A stretch of 64,000 nt of DNA from the NCBI GenBank assembly GCA_029891385.1, contig CM057235.1, positions 19,647,120 to 19,711,119 of the forward strand, given 5' to 3'. The stretch is from Erythroxylum novogranatense. Its lineage: Eukaryota > Streptophyta > Magnoliopsida > Malpighiales > Erythroxylaceae. The notes under the pieces are model-generated. The model did not search any database. It was not told the DNA's origin and saw only the letters and a program-made list of their open reading frames with translations. The translations under genes were made by a program, and so were the position numbers. Shown in pieces: positions 22,681-35,502 of this stretch. Position 1 is the first letter of the stretch. Every line of letters begins with the position of its first letter.

Positions 22681-23144
22681 TTGAGAATAAGAAATTAAAA
22701 TGTGATACATATGACATGATAGATTCTAAGTGTGTAGTTGTTTATAATAAAATTGATCATGATTTGTTGAATGAAAATGAGAAATTAAAGAAGGAGAACA
22801 ATAACCTCAAAAATTCTTGTTAAAAGTTCAGTATGTGTAGTGAAAATTTTAATAGTATGCCTAGAACCTAAAAGATCTATAATTATATGCATATAATTGA
22901 TTTTCTTATGAAATTGCATCATCCAATGCCAACACAAATTTCATAAGGGGAAAGTATTTACATGATGAACTTATTCCTAAATTATTATGTGAGCACGTTG
23001 ATCTCCTAAATATGTACAAAAATCATACACTTATCTATTTTTTTAGGTCCTAAGAAAAATGAAAATTCTTTGTATTGATGCATATGTCATATTTTAAACT
23101 TAAAAGGTATAACATTAAAAGCAAAAACAGACATAATGCAATGA

Positions 23145-23220
23145 CATCCCAAAAGAATATGCAACATTCTTCTCATTCATGGCATCCCAAAAGAATATGT
23201 GACATTCTTCTCATTCATAA
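23145..23220 (+). repeat. 37-bp tandem duplication
   Basis: Two adjacent copies of CATCCCAAAAGAATATG.. ACATTCTTCTCATTCAT differ at two or three positions. They lie inside the decayed copia gag-like region. Confidence 0.85.
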
Positions 23221-23979
23221 AGGTCTCTTTATCATGAAAATAGTATGAAACAAGCTTACAATCATTATAGGTCCTATTATAAAAATAAAGACATGATATT
23301 GTTCTCATTCAATATAGGTCATATTTCTATCAAACAAGCATATTATTCTGCAATTCATAAGTAAGGCCTTTTCATCATATAAGGAGAACTTCTAATCTCT
23401 CACACATCCAAAAGAGAGAATTATATTACCCATATCACCCACCAAAACCTAAAAGTGTCTGTAAGCTATACTCTTTTAGATATTTGTCATATGTTAATAG
23501 CAATTTCAATTTCTATCATTTGAAATGTTATTTTTGTAGTGAGCAACATACTTATAGAGATAAAAATGATATAAGAATTAACTTCTAAGTAGCGATGCGT
23601 CATGTAGGCCTGAAGCCTAATCAGACATGAGGTGCATGACTTGAGTTTGAATTGACTTGACTATTTTTTAATTTAAAATTTAGAAAACAACATTATTTTC
23701 CCTAAAAATTTTAGGCTTGGAGCTAGGCAACTCAAACTAAAGCCTGGCTCGAAACCTGATTTTTTTTAAAAAAAAGTTTGAGCCCTTTCCAAAACCTAGC
23801 CAAACTAGGACAAATTTGTTGACTTCGAGCTAGACTAGATCAGACTCGAGCTTAATTACCAAGCCTAATGGCTCTAAGGACTTAAGTTTATATGGGTATC
23901 AAGAAAATATTGATTTATTTTTCTTGTAAGTCAATATCAAATGGTGTCAAATGAATATCAATAATTGGTATGACCTGCC

Positions 23980-24085
23980 TTGATATCCAATCATCATCAT
24001 CATCATCAACACCCAGTTGAATTTAGCATCAATTCGAGGTCTGAGGAGGCTTAATAGTACACAGCCTTACCCCCACCTAAATAAA
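23980..24085 (+). repeat. SINE-like fragment with (ATC)n
   Basis: (ATC)6 is followed by ATTCGAGGTCTGAGGAGG and GCAGCCTTACCCCCACC-like text. This resembles a dispersed motif seen in plant SINEs of the TS type (GGTCTGGGGAGGG...CAGCCTTACCCC). Only a fragment is present and no A/B box pair was identified. Confidence 0.35.
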
Positions 24086-24797
24086 GAGGTTATTTCCGAT
24101 AGACTCACACGTAAATGTGACATGAAGACATTATGAAAAAGTCAAATAAATATAAAAGATTAAAAAACTTTGAATAAAGTAATAATAAAATTAAAATAAC
24201 ATAATACTAGCTTAAAAAATAGACTACAAATCTTCAAATAAGAAATAAAATTATATCTTTAATAATTGATTTCAAAAGAAAATTCACCAAAAGCCCTTAC
24301 ATAAGCCAGATAAGGAAGTAGGTATCAAAATACCAATTATTAAACCAAGTGAGAAAGAAAAAAATGGTATACACTTGCTTTCATAATGCTAAATTTAAGC
24401 ATATTGACTTGTCATAAATTTTTAGGGGTAGGAAGTATTGTTACATTTGTCTTTAGGGAGAAATATATATTGACCTTTAAATTGGTACATGAGCTATTTG
24501 AAATATGCTTATTTATTGAAAAGTACTTTGCATGTACTCTTTGGCCATGTGGAGAGGTTTTAAAAAGAGGAAGATGAAGTTAATTATTTTTCTCTTTTGA
24601 TGCTTATAAATTTATAAATTATATATCTTCTTTAATTTTGATGAAGGGAAGAGAATGCGATATCTAAACTTGATCATTTATGATGAATAAATTAAAGGGA
24701 ACATGTATTACATATTACTTTAATATAAGAGGAGCTTACTAAATATATTTTATTTTTCATAATATCAAAAAATATTTTTTCATTTAAAGTGGAAGAT

Positions 24798-25910
24798 TGT
24801 TGAATCAAGTGATGTTTCAACTTATGATTTTGATAATAATAACACATTATACTACTGGTTTTTATCCTTGGTGATATTAGTAAGTTAACATGTAAAATAT
24901 CAAGTTTAATATAAAGATAAAGTGAGCAAAAGAGTTAATTGACACAATTGAGCAATCAAAGGATAAAGAAAATGAGCAAAGTGAAGCATATATGCAACTT
25001 AGGAGAGTTTTAAAGGAATTCAACTAAAAATCAAGAAAAAGAGGAATCAAATATATCAAGTTATGAGCAAATTATTATAATCCCTTTTGTAACATTATCT
25101 TTGTCATTTCAATATCTAGGACTTAATCATTGCATGTTCTTTTTTACTTAGGGAACATTACATACACTTTATCATAATCAAGAGAAAATTTGAGAAGATT
25201 TTCAAAAAATCCTCTTGATGAATCAAAATATTTTTGAAAATTTTGGGAATAAGTTTTTAAAAATGTTTTTGTAAAACGAGGGTTCTTTGATCTTTAAAAG
25301 AATTGAAAAATTTTTGAAAAATTATTTCAAGATATTTGATCTACCAATATGGGGATTTAGGTTACTAGCTTTAGAGTTTTATATAAACTAGCCAACTATT
25401 CTGGCAATATACTCAATCAATATCTTTTGATAACATGTACCATGAGTTTACGACCATATTGGTCAACTAATGTGCCAAAATGATAGATTAATGCTACTAT
25501 TATGAGTTATATATTGTGTAATAATTGCAATTGGTGAAATTGCTAGAGATACATATTGTGAGGGTTCCTCTTAACTTTTAACAAGATTTGTAAAGGGTTA
25601 CTCTTCATTGTGAAAAGCAGATGTTGTATGGAAGGTTTCTCTTCATCCATTGAACAAAGAAGATATGCAATTCCAGTTGAACTTTAAGAAATGGATATAC
25701 ACTAAGGATTATTTAGTTGAACTATTATAAATCAGTTTTTTATCTCTCTTTCCTTAGTCTCTTTAATTATTAATGTAATTACTTTATGATTACCATATAT
25801 GAATTTTCATGATCATTCATTTGAATAAGCAATTTATTTGTTAGTTTTAAATAGGATAAAAGTTAATACACATAATTCACTCACCTCTTATGTGCCATTA
25901 TGGTCCAACA
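24798..25910 (+). mobile_element. 3' LTR of decayed SIRE/Maximus-like element
   Basis: Begins TGTTGAATCAAGTGATG after the purine stretch AAAGTGGAAGAT and ends near ATTCACTCACCTCTT...GGTCCAACA. Start and end fit LTRs of this copia group. No 5' LTR partner was found in the window, so it may be the only remaining LTR. The following five bases are TATTC. Confidence 0.7.
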
Positions 25911-26027
25911 TATTCATCTTGTCTATATGAAAACCTAACATATATATTATTGAGTTAAATATTTTTTATGAGAGGATAAATAATATGGTCTAGAAATGAG
26001 ACTTCCTTTGTAATGTTTAGTAGTTCT

Positions 26028-27599
<1,572 letters not shown>

Positions 27600-28340
27600 T
27601 TCTCTCACTCTCTTCTTCTTTGGTATTCTCAAGAAAAATCTTCACAAGTGGTGGTTTTACTGGTATTTGTCCAATAAATGGTCAGGTATCTAGATATTGA
27701 ATTCTACTAATATATTCTTTAAATTTGTCTTTCCTATGGTAAATTTCACCATGTGCATAGCAATAAGAGATTTTTTGAAACATCCCATAATTTGTAACTA
27801 CAACTACTGATCCTTAGCTTAATAGTACAGGTGACTGATCTTTATAGACTTTATTCTTATCATTGTTGTTTTAAGTAGCTAGACACAATACTCTAGTATG
27901 CATATTTTCTTTTAATTTCTTCCTAATTCTCCATTCTAAGTCACTAGCTCACTTTTTATCCATGATTATGTTTACTTGCAGCCTCTTCATAGAATATTTT
28001 TTAATTTCTTCAAACATAGAAATAATTTCCTTATTTTTAGATCCTCTAATGTTTTCATTAAATAGATTATTTTCAATATTTTTACATTTGACTTCAATTT
28101 TTAGGAATTCCTTACATCTTTCTAAAGGTACTTCTAAGAAGTCCTTACATACATTTTGTGATTTGTCCTTCAACTTTTATAACTTATTTTCATTTAAGGT
28201 TCATTGGTACTCTTAACAATAACTCAAAACAATTTAGACATCTTCAAAACCCTATGCACTCTTCCCTCTTTGAAAAATATATCTTGCACAAAACATGTGT
28301 TCCATCTTTGGAAGAATCTCCTTAATAGCTTGCAATAATC
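27600..28340 (-). pseudogene. MULE (MuDR-type) transposase, C-terminal part
   Basis: On the minus strand, 28337-28276 reads LLQAIKEILPKMEHMFCARYIF, matching the MULE motif GLLxAIxxxxPxAEHRxCxRHI. Then 28130-27960 reads KCKNIENNLFNENI...KNKEIISMFEEIKKYSMKRLQ, matching KCDxxxNNxxEAFNxxIxxARxKPIxxMLExIRxxxMxR. The 27720-27600 text resembles the family's proline/basic tail. Frames are broken. The N-terminal catalytic part lies 20 kb away at 48643-48850 on the same strand, separated by the Athila insertion. Confidence 0.75.
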
Positions 28341-28499
28341 AATAATTGAAAATTGATAAATGATTATTTAACTATAATTATAAACCAATATTTAATGTAT
28401 TTTTTTTATTTAATAGTTTTATAGTATTTTTGGTACATAATTGTCTTTAAGTGCATTTGTAGGTAATAATTGCCTTCTTGGACCAAAAGAAGAAGAATT

Positions 28500-29780
28500 C
28501 AGATGAAATCGTGGCATGGAACAAAGAATTGAAGCAACTTAGACCTACATGACCATGTACAATGATCGTGTACAATGACTGTGTAACTCTCTGTAAATGT
28601 GTGAGATTTGAACAACGTTGTTTTTGATCGAGCAAAGTTGCACGCTAGTGTATATTGATATACACAACTGCGTATGTTGTCCATGTAAGTCTCTGTGTCT
28701 AAGTAAAATCATGAATTCAGATATTTTTGGACATACACGATCACTCACACTCTCATGTATATTAACCTTGTATATCCCAAAAATCTTAGTTTTAACTATA
28801 AAAGGATGTGAGCAAAGGTAAAATAGGAGAAGCTGAGTTTTAGAGAGTTTTAAGTCATAAAGAACATAGAGAGCGATAATTCTAATCAGAGGACAAGAAA
28901 AACATGAAGAGTATGTCAAGATCCAAGAGATAACAAAATCCAATCTAGTTTTGCAAGAAGATCCATTAGAAGAAAAAGGGAGATTTAGAATTATGATTTC
29001 TTTATTTTCTATTAGTTCTTTTGCAAGTTTATCGTTGGTTTTATTTTATATGAGTAGGAACTATTTTTTTAAGTGCCTAGGTATGATGAACCTTATGTTG
29101 TGAAAAAAATGTGATTTGATCTTTTATTTAATGCAATTTTATTGATTGATTTATTACGATTCAATTATGTGTTTTATTTTGTTCTAATATATTTGGAATA
29201 TTAGTTTATGATATGATTGAAATTGAGAAATCCTTTTGTACAAACAAGTCTACCATAATTAGAAGGAGTTGTATACAAACTTAGAAATAAGATGACATAA
29301 ATCCTCTGATTAGGGTCAAATATAATAATAAAAGTCATAAATCGATAATGCAATCCTAGGGGTTTTAACTAGAAAGATTTTTGTTAATCAACTCATGAAA
29401 TAGTTGTTAGTAGTCTTGAGAAAGATATTAACATAAGATAGAAATTTCTACAGTCTAATAATCAATAATATAATACCATGATAAAGGATTAATATTTAAG
29501 GATTCTTAGGAGCATTCATTACCTAGACATTATTATTTGATATTGACTTTTCTTAATATTCCCTTGTTTTGCGATCATTATTGTTTAAATATTAGTTTAT
29601 TTGTTTAGTTTAATTTTAATTAAACCCACTATCTGAATCAACAGTTAGATAATAAAAGGGTAATTACTAGTACTTACAATCCTTATGAGATTAGTCCATA
29701 CTTTCTTATGCTAGCTACAACTATGCCGTGCACTTGTAATTTTTAACTTTGATAATTTCTTATAAATGTATAAAGCATCA
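28500..29780 (+). repeat. 5' LTR of Athila-like element
   Basis: Aligns with 47295-48558 through most of its length (shared GATGAAATCGTGG start, GTGTATATTGATATA, AAAGGATGTGAGCA, GTGCCTAGGT and AAAGCATCA end). A CTATAAAAGG TATA box lies at 28796. The first 110 bp or so left of 28500 do not align with the other copy. Confidence 0.75.
28796..28805 (+). promoter_or_regulatory. TATA box of Athila-like LTR
   Basis: CTATAAAAGG lies near the start of the conserved part of the LTR. The other LTR has the weaker CTTTAAAAGG at the same place. Confidence 0.55.
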
Positions 29781-29790
29781 ATCATGTTTT

Positions 29791-29810
29791 TTACACCGTT
29801 GCTGGGGATT
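29791..29810 (+). other. Athila-type primer-binding site
   Basis: TTACACCGTTGCTGGGGATT matches the Athila/Tat-type site TGGCGCCGTTGCCGGGGA (tRNA-Asp in many elements) with a few changes. It lies about ten bases after the LTR end. Confidence 0.75.
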
Positions 29811-29934
29811 AGTAATATTAGAAAAAGCTTAGCTTTTATTAATCTAGCCATTTTTACTTTATTCGATATTATTTTTATTTTTAATTTGTTTTATTTGATT
29901 GACTCGTTAGTTTTATTTTTTCATAGATCTTGAC

Positions 29935-31499
29935 TCTTGATCAATTTATGACCCGAAGTAATCCAATGAGCCTAGTAGATAAAAATTTAGAAATCGAGAG
30001 AACAACTCATAGAAATCTTCATAAAGTACAAATGAGAGAGTTGGAGCTAGATCATTAGATAGACGACTTAGAAGGTCAAGTTGGTACCGAAGAATCAAGA
30101 ATAATGGTATACCAACTGAGGACAATGTTTGATTATGCTAGACCAAACTTAACTGAAGTGGAGTTCAATATTGTTAGATTGATTGTAAATGACAATAATT
30201 TTGAGATCAAGTTGAGTATCATTTAGATGGCGCAGTAGTCTGTCTAATTTGATGGACTACAAGATGAATACCCAAACACACATATCTCAAATTTTCTGGA
30301 GATTAGAAAATTTGTGACACATTTAAGATAAATGGAGCAAATGATGATAAGATAGAACTATGATTATTTCTGTTTTATTTAAGAGAAAAGGCTAAGAAAT
30401 GGCTGAACTCAATGCCTAGATCATCACTTACTATATGGGATCAAGTGGCAGAGAAATTCTTATTGAAGTACTTTCCACTAACTAAGGCTACAAAATTAAG
30501 GAATGATATTTCCTCCTACTCCCAAGCTAATTCTGAATCATTATATGATATATAAGAGAGGTTTAAAGAGATGTTCAGAAGATGCCCACATTATGGTTTA
30601 CCACTTTAGATGCATATCCAAACTTTTTATAATGGGTTAACTCAAAACATAAGGCAATCAATTGATGTAGTGATTAAGGGTACTCTCAATAACAAGATAT
30701 CAGGAACAACCCACAACCTTATTGAGGATATGACAATGAATAATTACCAGTGGCGCTCTTCTAGAGTAAGAATCAATAAGCCAAGGGAAGTGTATGAAGT
30801 GGACACAGTAGCATAGTTGGCAGACCATGTGGAAGCATTGAGTAGAAAAATTGATAGATTAACAATGAATCTACCAAGTGAACTTATGTAGTCTAAGGTG
30901 TATAGGCTCGAACATTCAGGTAAAAAATTTCAAGCAGTACAGCCTGAGTATGTGGATTATCTAGGGACTGCTCCTATACCCTAAAACAATCCATATAGTA
31001 GCGCTTAAAATCTGGGATGGAGGAGTTACCTTAACTTTTGTTGGGGAAATTAAGGCCAAGCAAAGAACAACGCTCTAATGGGATTTCAACAATAAGCACC
31101 TTAACCTAAGAAGCCTACTCTATAGGAGATGATGATAAAATGTGTTTACGATTCTGACACAAAACATCAATGAGCAGAGGCTTCTATATGTGATTTGGAA
31201 CTTCATATAAGACAAATCACCAAACTAGTTTCTGAAAGACCATATGGGAATTTTCCTAGTAATATAAAAACAAGTCCTAAAGAATAATGGCAATCACCCT
31301 GAAAAGTGGAATGAAGGTTCTAAAAGGAGTAGGAGAAGAGACGAAGGAGACTGCTAAGAGTCAATCCAAAGCTAAAGGTGAAGGCCAAACTATAAAAATT
31401 AAAGAATATTGACCTATCAACCCTTATCTTACAAAATTCAAGAAAAATCAAATGGATGCATAGTTTGGTAAGCTCGTTGAGATATTTAAGCAACTCTAG
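29935..31499 (+). pseudogene. Athila-like gag
   Basis: Readable motifs, split by stops, are: DEYPNTHISNFLEI (about 30260), EKRLRNGLNSMPRSSLTIWDQVAEKFLLKYFP (about 30380-30480), LRNDISSYSQANSESLYDI.ERFKEMFRRCPHYGLP (about 30500-30605), QTFYNGL and YEVDTVA (about 30615-30815). These follow the Athila gag core in order (AKxWLNSLPxGSIxTWDELAxKFLxKFFPxxKT... RCPHHGLPxWxxxxxFYxGL). The gag tail breaks at IFKQL (31495), where a solo LTR has inserted, and resumes at 33135. Confidence 0.8.
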
Positions 31500-33134
31500 T
31501 GGTAGCGTGTCGTAATGCTAATCACAATAAACTAGACCTATTACTATAACAGTGGTGAGTCTAAGTCAATTCCGCAAAGAGTATTCGGTTAGCTTTTTAA
31601 AAGAAATTGATTAGTATTTAGGTTTTGGGGGGTTTTGGTTTTAAAAATAAAAAAATAAAATAAGGCTAAACAAACTAACAAAAGCAATTTAAAGAAACTT
31701 GTAAAAAATGATAAAAGCAAGGAATCAGTAGGGATTTGGTTCTTTGGTTCAATCTCGACCTATATCTTAATTAAACATATTTCAATGATTTGTTGTTCTC
31801 AAACCTTTCCTAGAAACTATTAATCATGGGTTAATAATTAACCTACGTTTTTCCTTTAGGTAGTGTTTAATCAAGATACGATCGTTAGTTAAACCTAACT
31901 ACCAAGTAATCTAGGATACAATATCTAGATTTAATTAGGCAGTATCATTATGAATTAGGAAAACTGATTAATCAAGGCAACAATCACATATGGTGCATCA
32001 TTTAACCTAGGTTATGTTATCCCTAATGATGACAAATTATTAATCGCTACACATGAATTTCAAATATAACAATTACAGATTATATTGAAATTCTAGCGAT
32101 GGTTTGTAAATAAACGATCAAATGAACACATTAAAATCATCTTTTCATAATACACAGATCCATACACATTGGATAACATAAACGATTTCTAAAGAGATAA
32201 AGAAATAGCAAAAATAGTGAAGGAGTGCTTAACTGGGTTATCAACATCGATATCGTCTCCAAACTAATGTTGGGAAGCTACCCCTCTATGTGTCTCTCAT
32301 GGTTAAGATATTTTTCCCTTCTCTTTATGCTCTCCCGAAGCTCCTGAAGAGAAATTTGGGTCAACCCCCAAAGAACGTCCCAGCCGAAGACTTCTAAAAA
32401 AAATTGAAGATTCTTGCTCTCTACTCTTATTCTTGTTCCAAAAACACCATCAAGATACAACATCTCCTTTATTATTTTTTAAAACCTACACTAAAGCCCT
32501 CCTTTTTCCCTACTCTCATATGTATACGTTTTGTGAATGGGTTGTACATTTGTGTTTAACGCAAATGTTGTTTGCGTTTTTATTCTCCTTATTACTACCT
32601 ACGTCGTTTCTCTTCTCAGCTATGCATTTTTGGCCCATGCTTTCAGCTACTCTTTGCTTGCCATCTGCTGTCGTTTTGCTCCAAAGTTTCTTGTCCACCT
32701 GCTGGCATTTTCTTCTTGCTTCCTTTCCATCTAGCACCTTCATGTTTTGAGCTGCTGCATGTAACGTACACATTGCTTGGTTTCTTCTTGCTATGTTGCC
32801 TTCCATCATCCAACCATTACTCATTTAAATTCACGTTAAAATATGAATGGCATGCACACATTTTCTACTCCTTTGCCATGAGCAACTTTGATTTTTCTTG
32901 TTTGTGTTTTCATTTTTCTTGTCTTTTAATTTGTTTCTTCTTGCTCCATAAAGACAAGTGAAAATTAATCTCTAAAAAATGACCAAAATATTATGTTTTT
33001 GGCTCACTTTAACATCTTTGCTTCTGTATTGTGTCTAAAATCACATATGAGTCAAAGTGAGTATCTTAAGCAATTTTAGAGCAATAACCACAAAGTGTTA
33101 TAGAATAAATTAATAATCAATTAAGCACCAATCA
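31500..33134. mobile_element. Solo LTR (1,635 bp) nested in Athila gag
   Basis: The segment begins TGGTAGCGTG and ends GCACCAATCA (TG...CA). It is flanked by a 5-bp duplication, TCTAG, at 31495-31499 and 33135-33139. Removing it and one TCTAG joins the Athila frame exactly: KQL and one stop, then TNLPLVKAL. It has no internal primer site, polypurine tract or second LTR, so it is a solo LTR. The family is not identified. Orientation is unresolved: the T-rich right part suggests transcription could run leftwards. Confidence 0.85.
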
Positions 33135-33380
33135 TCTAGACTAACTTACCTCTTGTTAAAGCTCTTATATAGATGTTGAAGCATAAGGAACTTTTGAAGG
33201 AGCCATTATCGAATAAGGAAAACCTGGAGGAGTTTGAGATTGTTGCACTGCACATAATAAGCTTAGAAGTTATGAAAAACAAACTATTAGAGAAGCCTAC
33301 AGATCTAGGGAGTTTTACCATCCCTTATGAAATTGGTAGTTTAAAAATAGATAAAGTTTTATCCAACCTAAGGGCTGGAA
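33135..33380 (+). pseudogene. Athila-like gag-protease junction
   Basis: Reads LVKALI.MLKHKELLKE, then LSNKENLEEFEIVAL, then KPTDLGSFTIPYEIGSLKIDKVLSNLRAG. This matches the Athila aspartic protease region up to the DLGA active site (here NLRAG, degenerate). It is cut at 33380 by the Tekay element and resumes at 42544 with INMMLYSLFEKLGIGDRKPTRISV. Confidence 0.8.
33376..33380 (+). repeat. Target-site duplication of Tekay element, left copy
   Basis: TGGAA directly precedes the LTR. The identical copy is at 42544-42548. Confidence 0.95.
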
Positions 33381-35489
33381 TGTTAGGCCCGGGTCCCGGA
33401 TCCCTATTCCCGAGGAGGCCCCTCGGGCTGCCCCACGACGAGCTCCTAAACATTCGGACCCGATCCCAACATCCATACAATTTCAATACAAACACATACA
33501 CATACATACACACATTCTACACATGCATTCTAAACATGCATTAATCATCCCAATTACATAAGCCATCATGTCATTATCGTTTGGAGAAATTCAACAAGTA
33601 TTCTCAACCATACATAATACAGAATAAAGTCTAAATCCAAAATACATGAAAATGCTCCATGATGATATGCTCGGAGGGCCAACCAAAATACTAGCTTAAT
33701 ACAAAGCTCCTAACTATCTTGGAGTTGCGATACCTTGCAAGATCAACGATCGTCTCGTTCTACACCTGAGGAGTGGGAGATAATGGGGTGAGCTGCGAAG
33801 CTCAGTGGCATATACATTTATAGCCATTGACAACGAGCTATACATTCAAGCATATATATGTATATACAAGCATAAACAAATCAACATCTATCAATGTACA
33901 ATCATCACGATAATATGTCATTTCACGATATAACAATTAATATGTGTCATGCCCAACAAATCAATCATGTATGCACAACAAATAGCTCGAGAGTTCCGTA
34001 AAACGATCCGGATAATCCGAAGTTTATACCATAAACTATTCTAGTCCGATTTTTCAAGGATCTCGTGGCCTCAAGCGGGCAGCCGGAAAAAGGCTATACG
34101 TCGACGTGCACGTGACTAACGATCCGTTACTCTCTCATCCAAACAAATCACATAACAATTCGTTTCATGCTCAAAGCATTTTATCAAAGCTTTCATACTT
34201 TTCGTTCTTTTCATTCTTGCAAAATGCCATAATGCCTATCAAGGCAGTACATAATCATGATCACAATGCATTTTCAATATTTCTTATAATTCAACACAAG
34301 CGGTGTCACACACATGCAAGCAAGCATACACATATTGCCCATACACACAACAACCATAAACATATTACCCACCTAATATCGCTCGAGAATCCAACTCACT
34401 GTTGTCCTTCCTCTTGCGATTGGATCAGGTCGGCTTGGTTTCCTATAACAAACCAAGTTCCCATTCAATTAACATTCAAAAGACTTATTCAAAAAGCTTG
34501 AAAATCAAAAGGAAAAGCACGAAAAGTCTACATTCGATTTCCACCTAAATTCCTGAATCCTAAGAGGCAAATTCCGAACTTCCCTTCTTCATAAAACTTG
34601 TAGCCCTTTATCTCTAGTTCACAACGAATCCAAAATCACCTCATTTGGACATCCACAGCAAAAGATATGCCCAAAATACCAAAATTTATCGTTGCTGAAA
34701 ACAGGGGGCTCGTCATGAACGCCCGTGCTTTCGCCATGCATGCATAGAGGTGTTGCCATGGCATACACTTGTCCGCACTGCGGCGTATTTTTCCTCAGAC
34801 GCCTTGCAAGTGCACATTTACGTGCACCGCGACGTGCATACCTTTCTCGCACGCCCGACGTGCGGGTCCAGAAAGCGTCTTTGAACCCGAATTTCCAACA
34901 TTTTACCAACCTCAATCCTTCCTTTTTGCAAAAGAAACACACCTAAACCTTGATTCAAGTCCTATACTACATTTCTAACCCATAACAACTTAAAACAGGC
35001 ACAAAATCATCAACCCAAAGAAATCTATCCATTTTTCCCTTAAAACCCTAAACCACTGATTCTCACACATTCAACCTATCTTTAGGTTTAATCCAACCAT
35101 AACAAGATAGAACAAACTTAAACTTACCAAGAATTGCTTCGAATCTGTCGAAAATCACTAGGATCATAAAACTCTCTTTTCTTCTCCTTCTTTTCTTTTC
35201 TTTCCCTTTCTTTTCTTTTCTTTCCCTTTCTAAATCTTTCTTTCAAGTCTAAAGGGGTGGACAAGGACCATTTTACCTCTCCAAGACATGCCTAAACCAC
35301 TACAACTCAAGTAATCTTCCCAAAATGCCCTCATATATTTTATCCTTAAATTCCTATTTAAACCACATAAACTCAACTTAATCTCAATTATCCACTAACA
35401 CTCTCAATTCAATCAAACTAATTCATAAACACACAAGTAACACAATTCATGCTTAATAACATAAATTAAAAAAAAATCGGGGCCTAACA
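33381..35489 (-). repeat. 3' LTR of Tekay element (2,109 bp)
   Basis: Pair of 40381-42543. It lies next to the polypurine tract, so in element orientation it is the 3' LTR. Confidence 0.95.
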
Positions 35490-35502
35490 TTTCTCCCCTT
35501 CT
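35490..35502 (-). other. Polypurine tract of Tekay element
   Basis: On the minus strand, AGAAGGGGAGAAA lies directly before the 3' LTR start. Confidence 0.9.

Larger units (their letters stand above)
21950..24797 (+). pseudogene. Highly decayed SIRE/Maximus-like copia gag-pol region
   Basis: Reading frames are short and shifted, but several pieces fit the gag region of this group: LDELDNQE (about 22330), YEELVG (about 22550), a KLKKENNNLKNSC-like coiled segment followed by KFSMCSENFNSM (about 22790-22860), and HNAMTSQKN (about 23135). The region runs into a polypurine-like AAAGTGGAAGAT and an LTR at 24798, which supports one 5'-truncated element. Between about 23620 and 24080 foreign repeats interrupt it. 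No RT or integrase motif could be read. Confidence 0.5.

Noticed and set aside
32433..32961. Overlapping hydrophobic frames that could look like a small membrane protein
   Set aside because: They lie inside the solo LTR, on the T-rich strand, in several frames at once, and lack a conserved motif or splice context.
34106..34501. 131-codon frame repeated almost identically at 41098-41493
   Set aside because: The duplication is explained by the two Tekay LTRs. The frame is antisense to the element and has no recognised domain.
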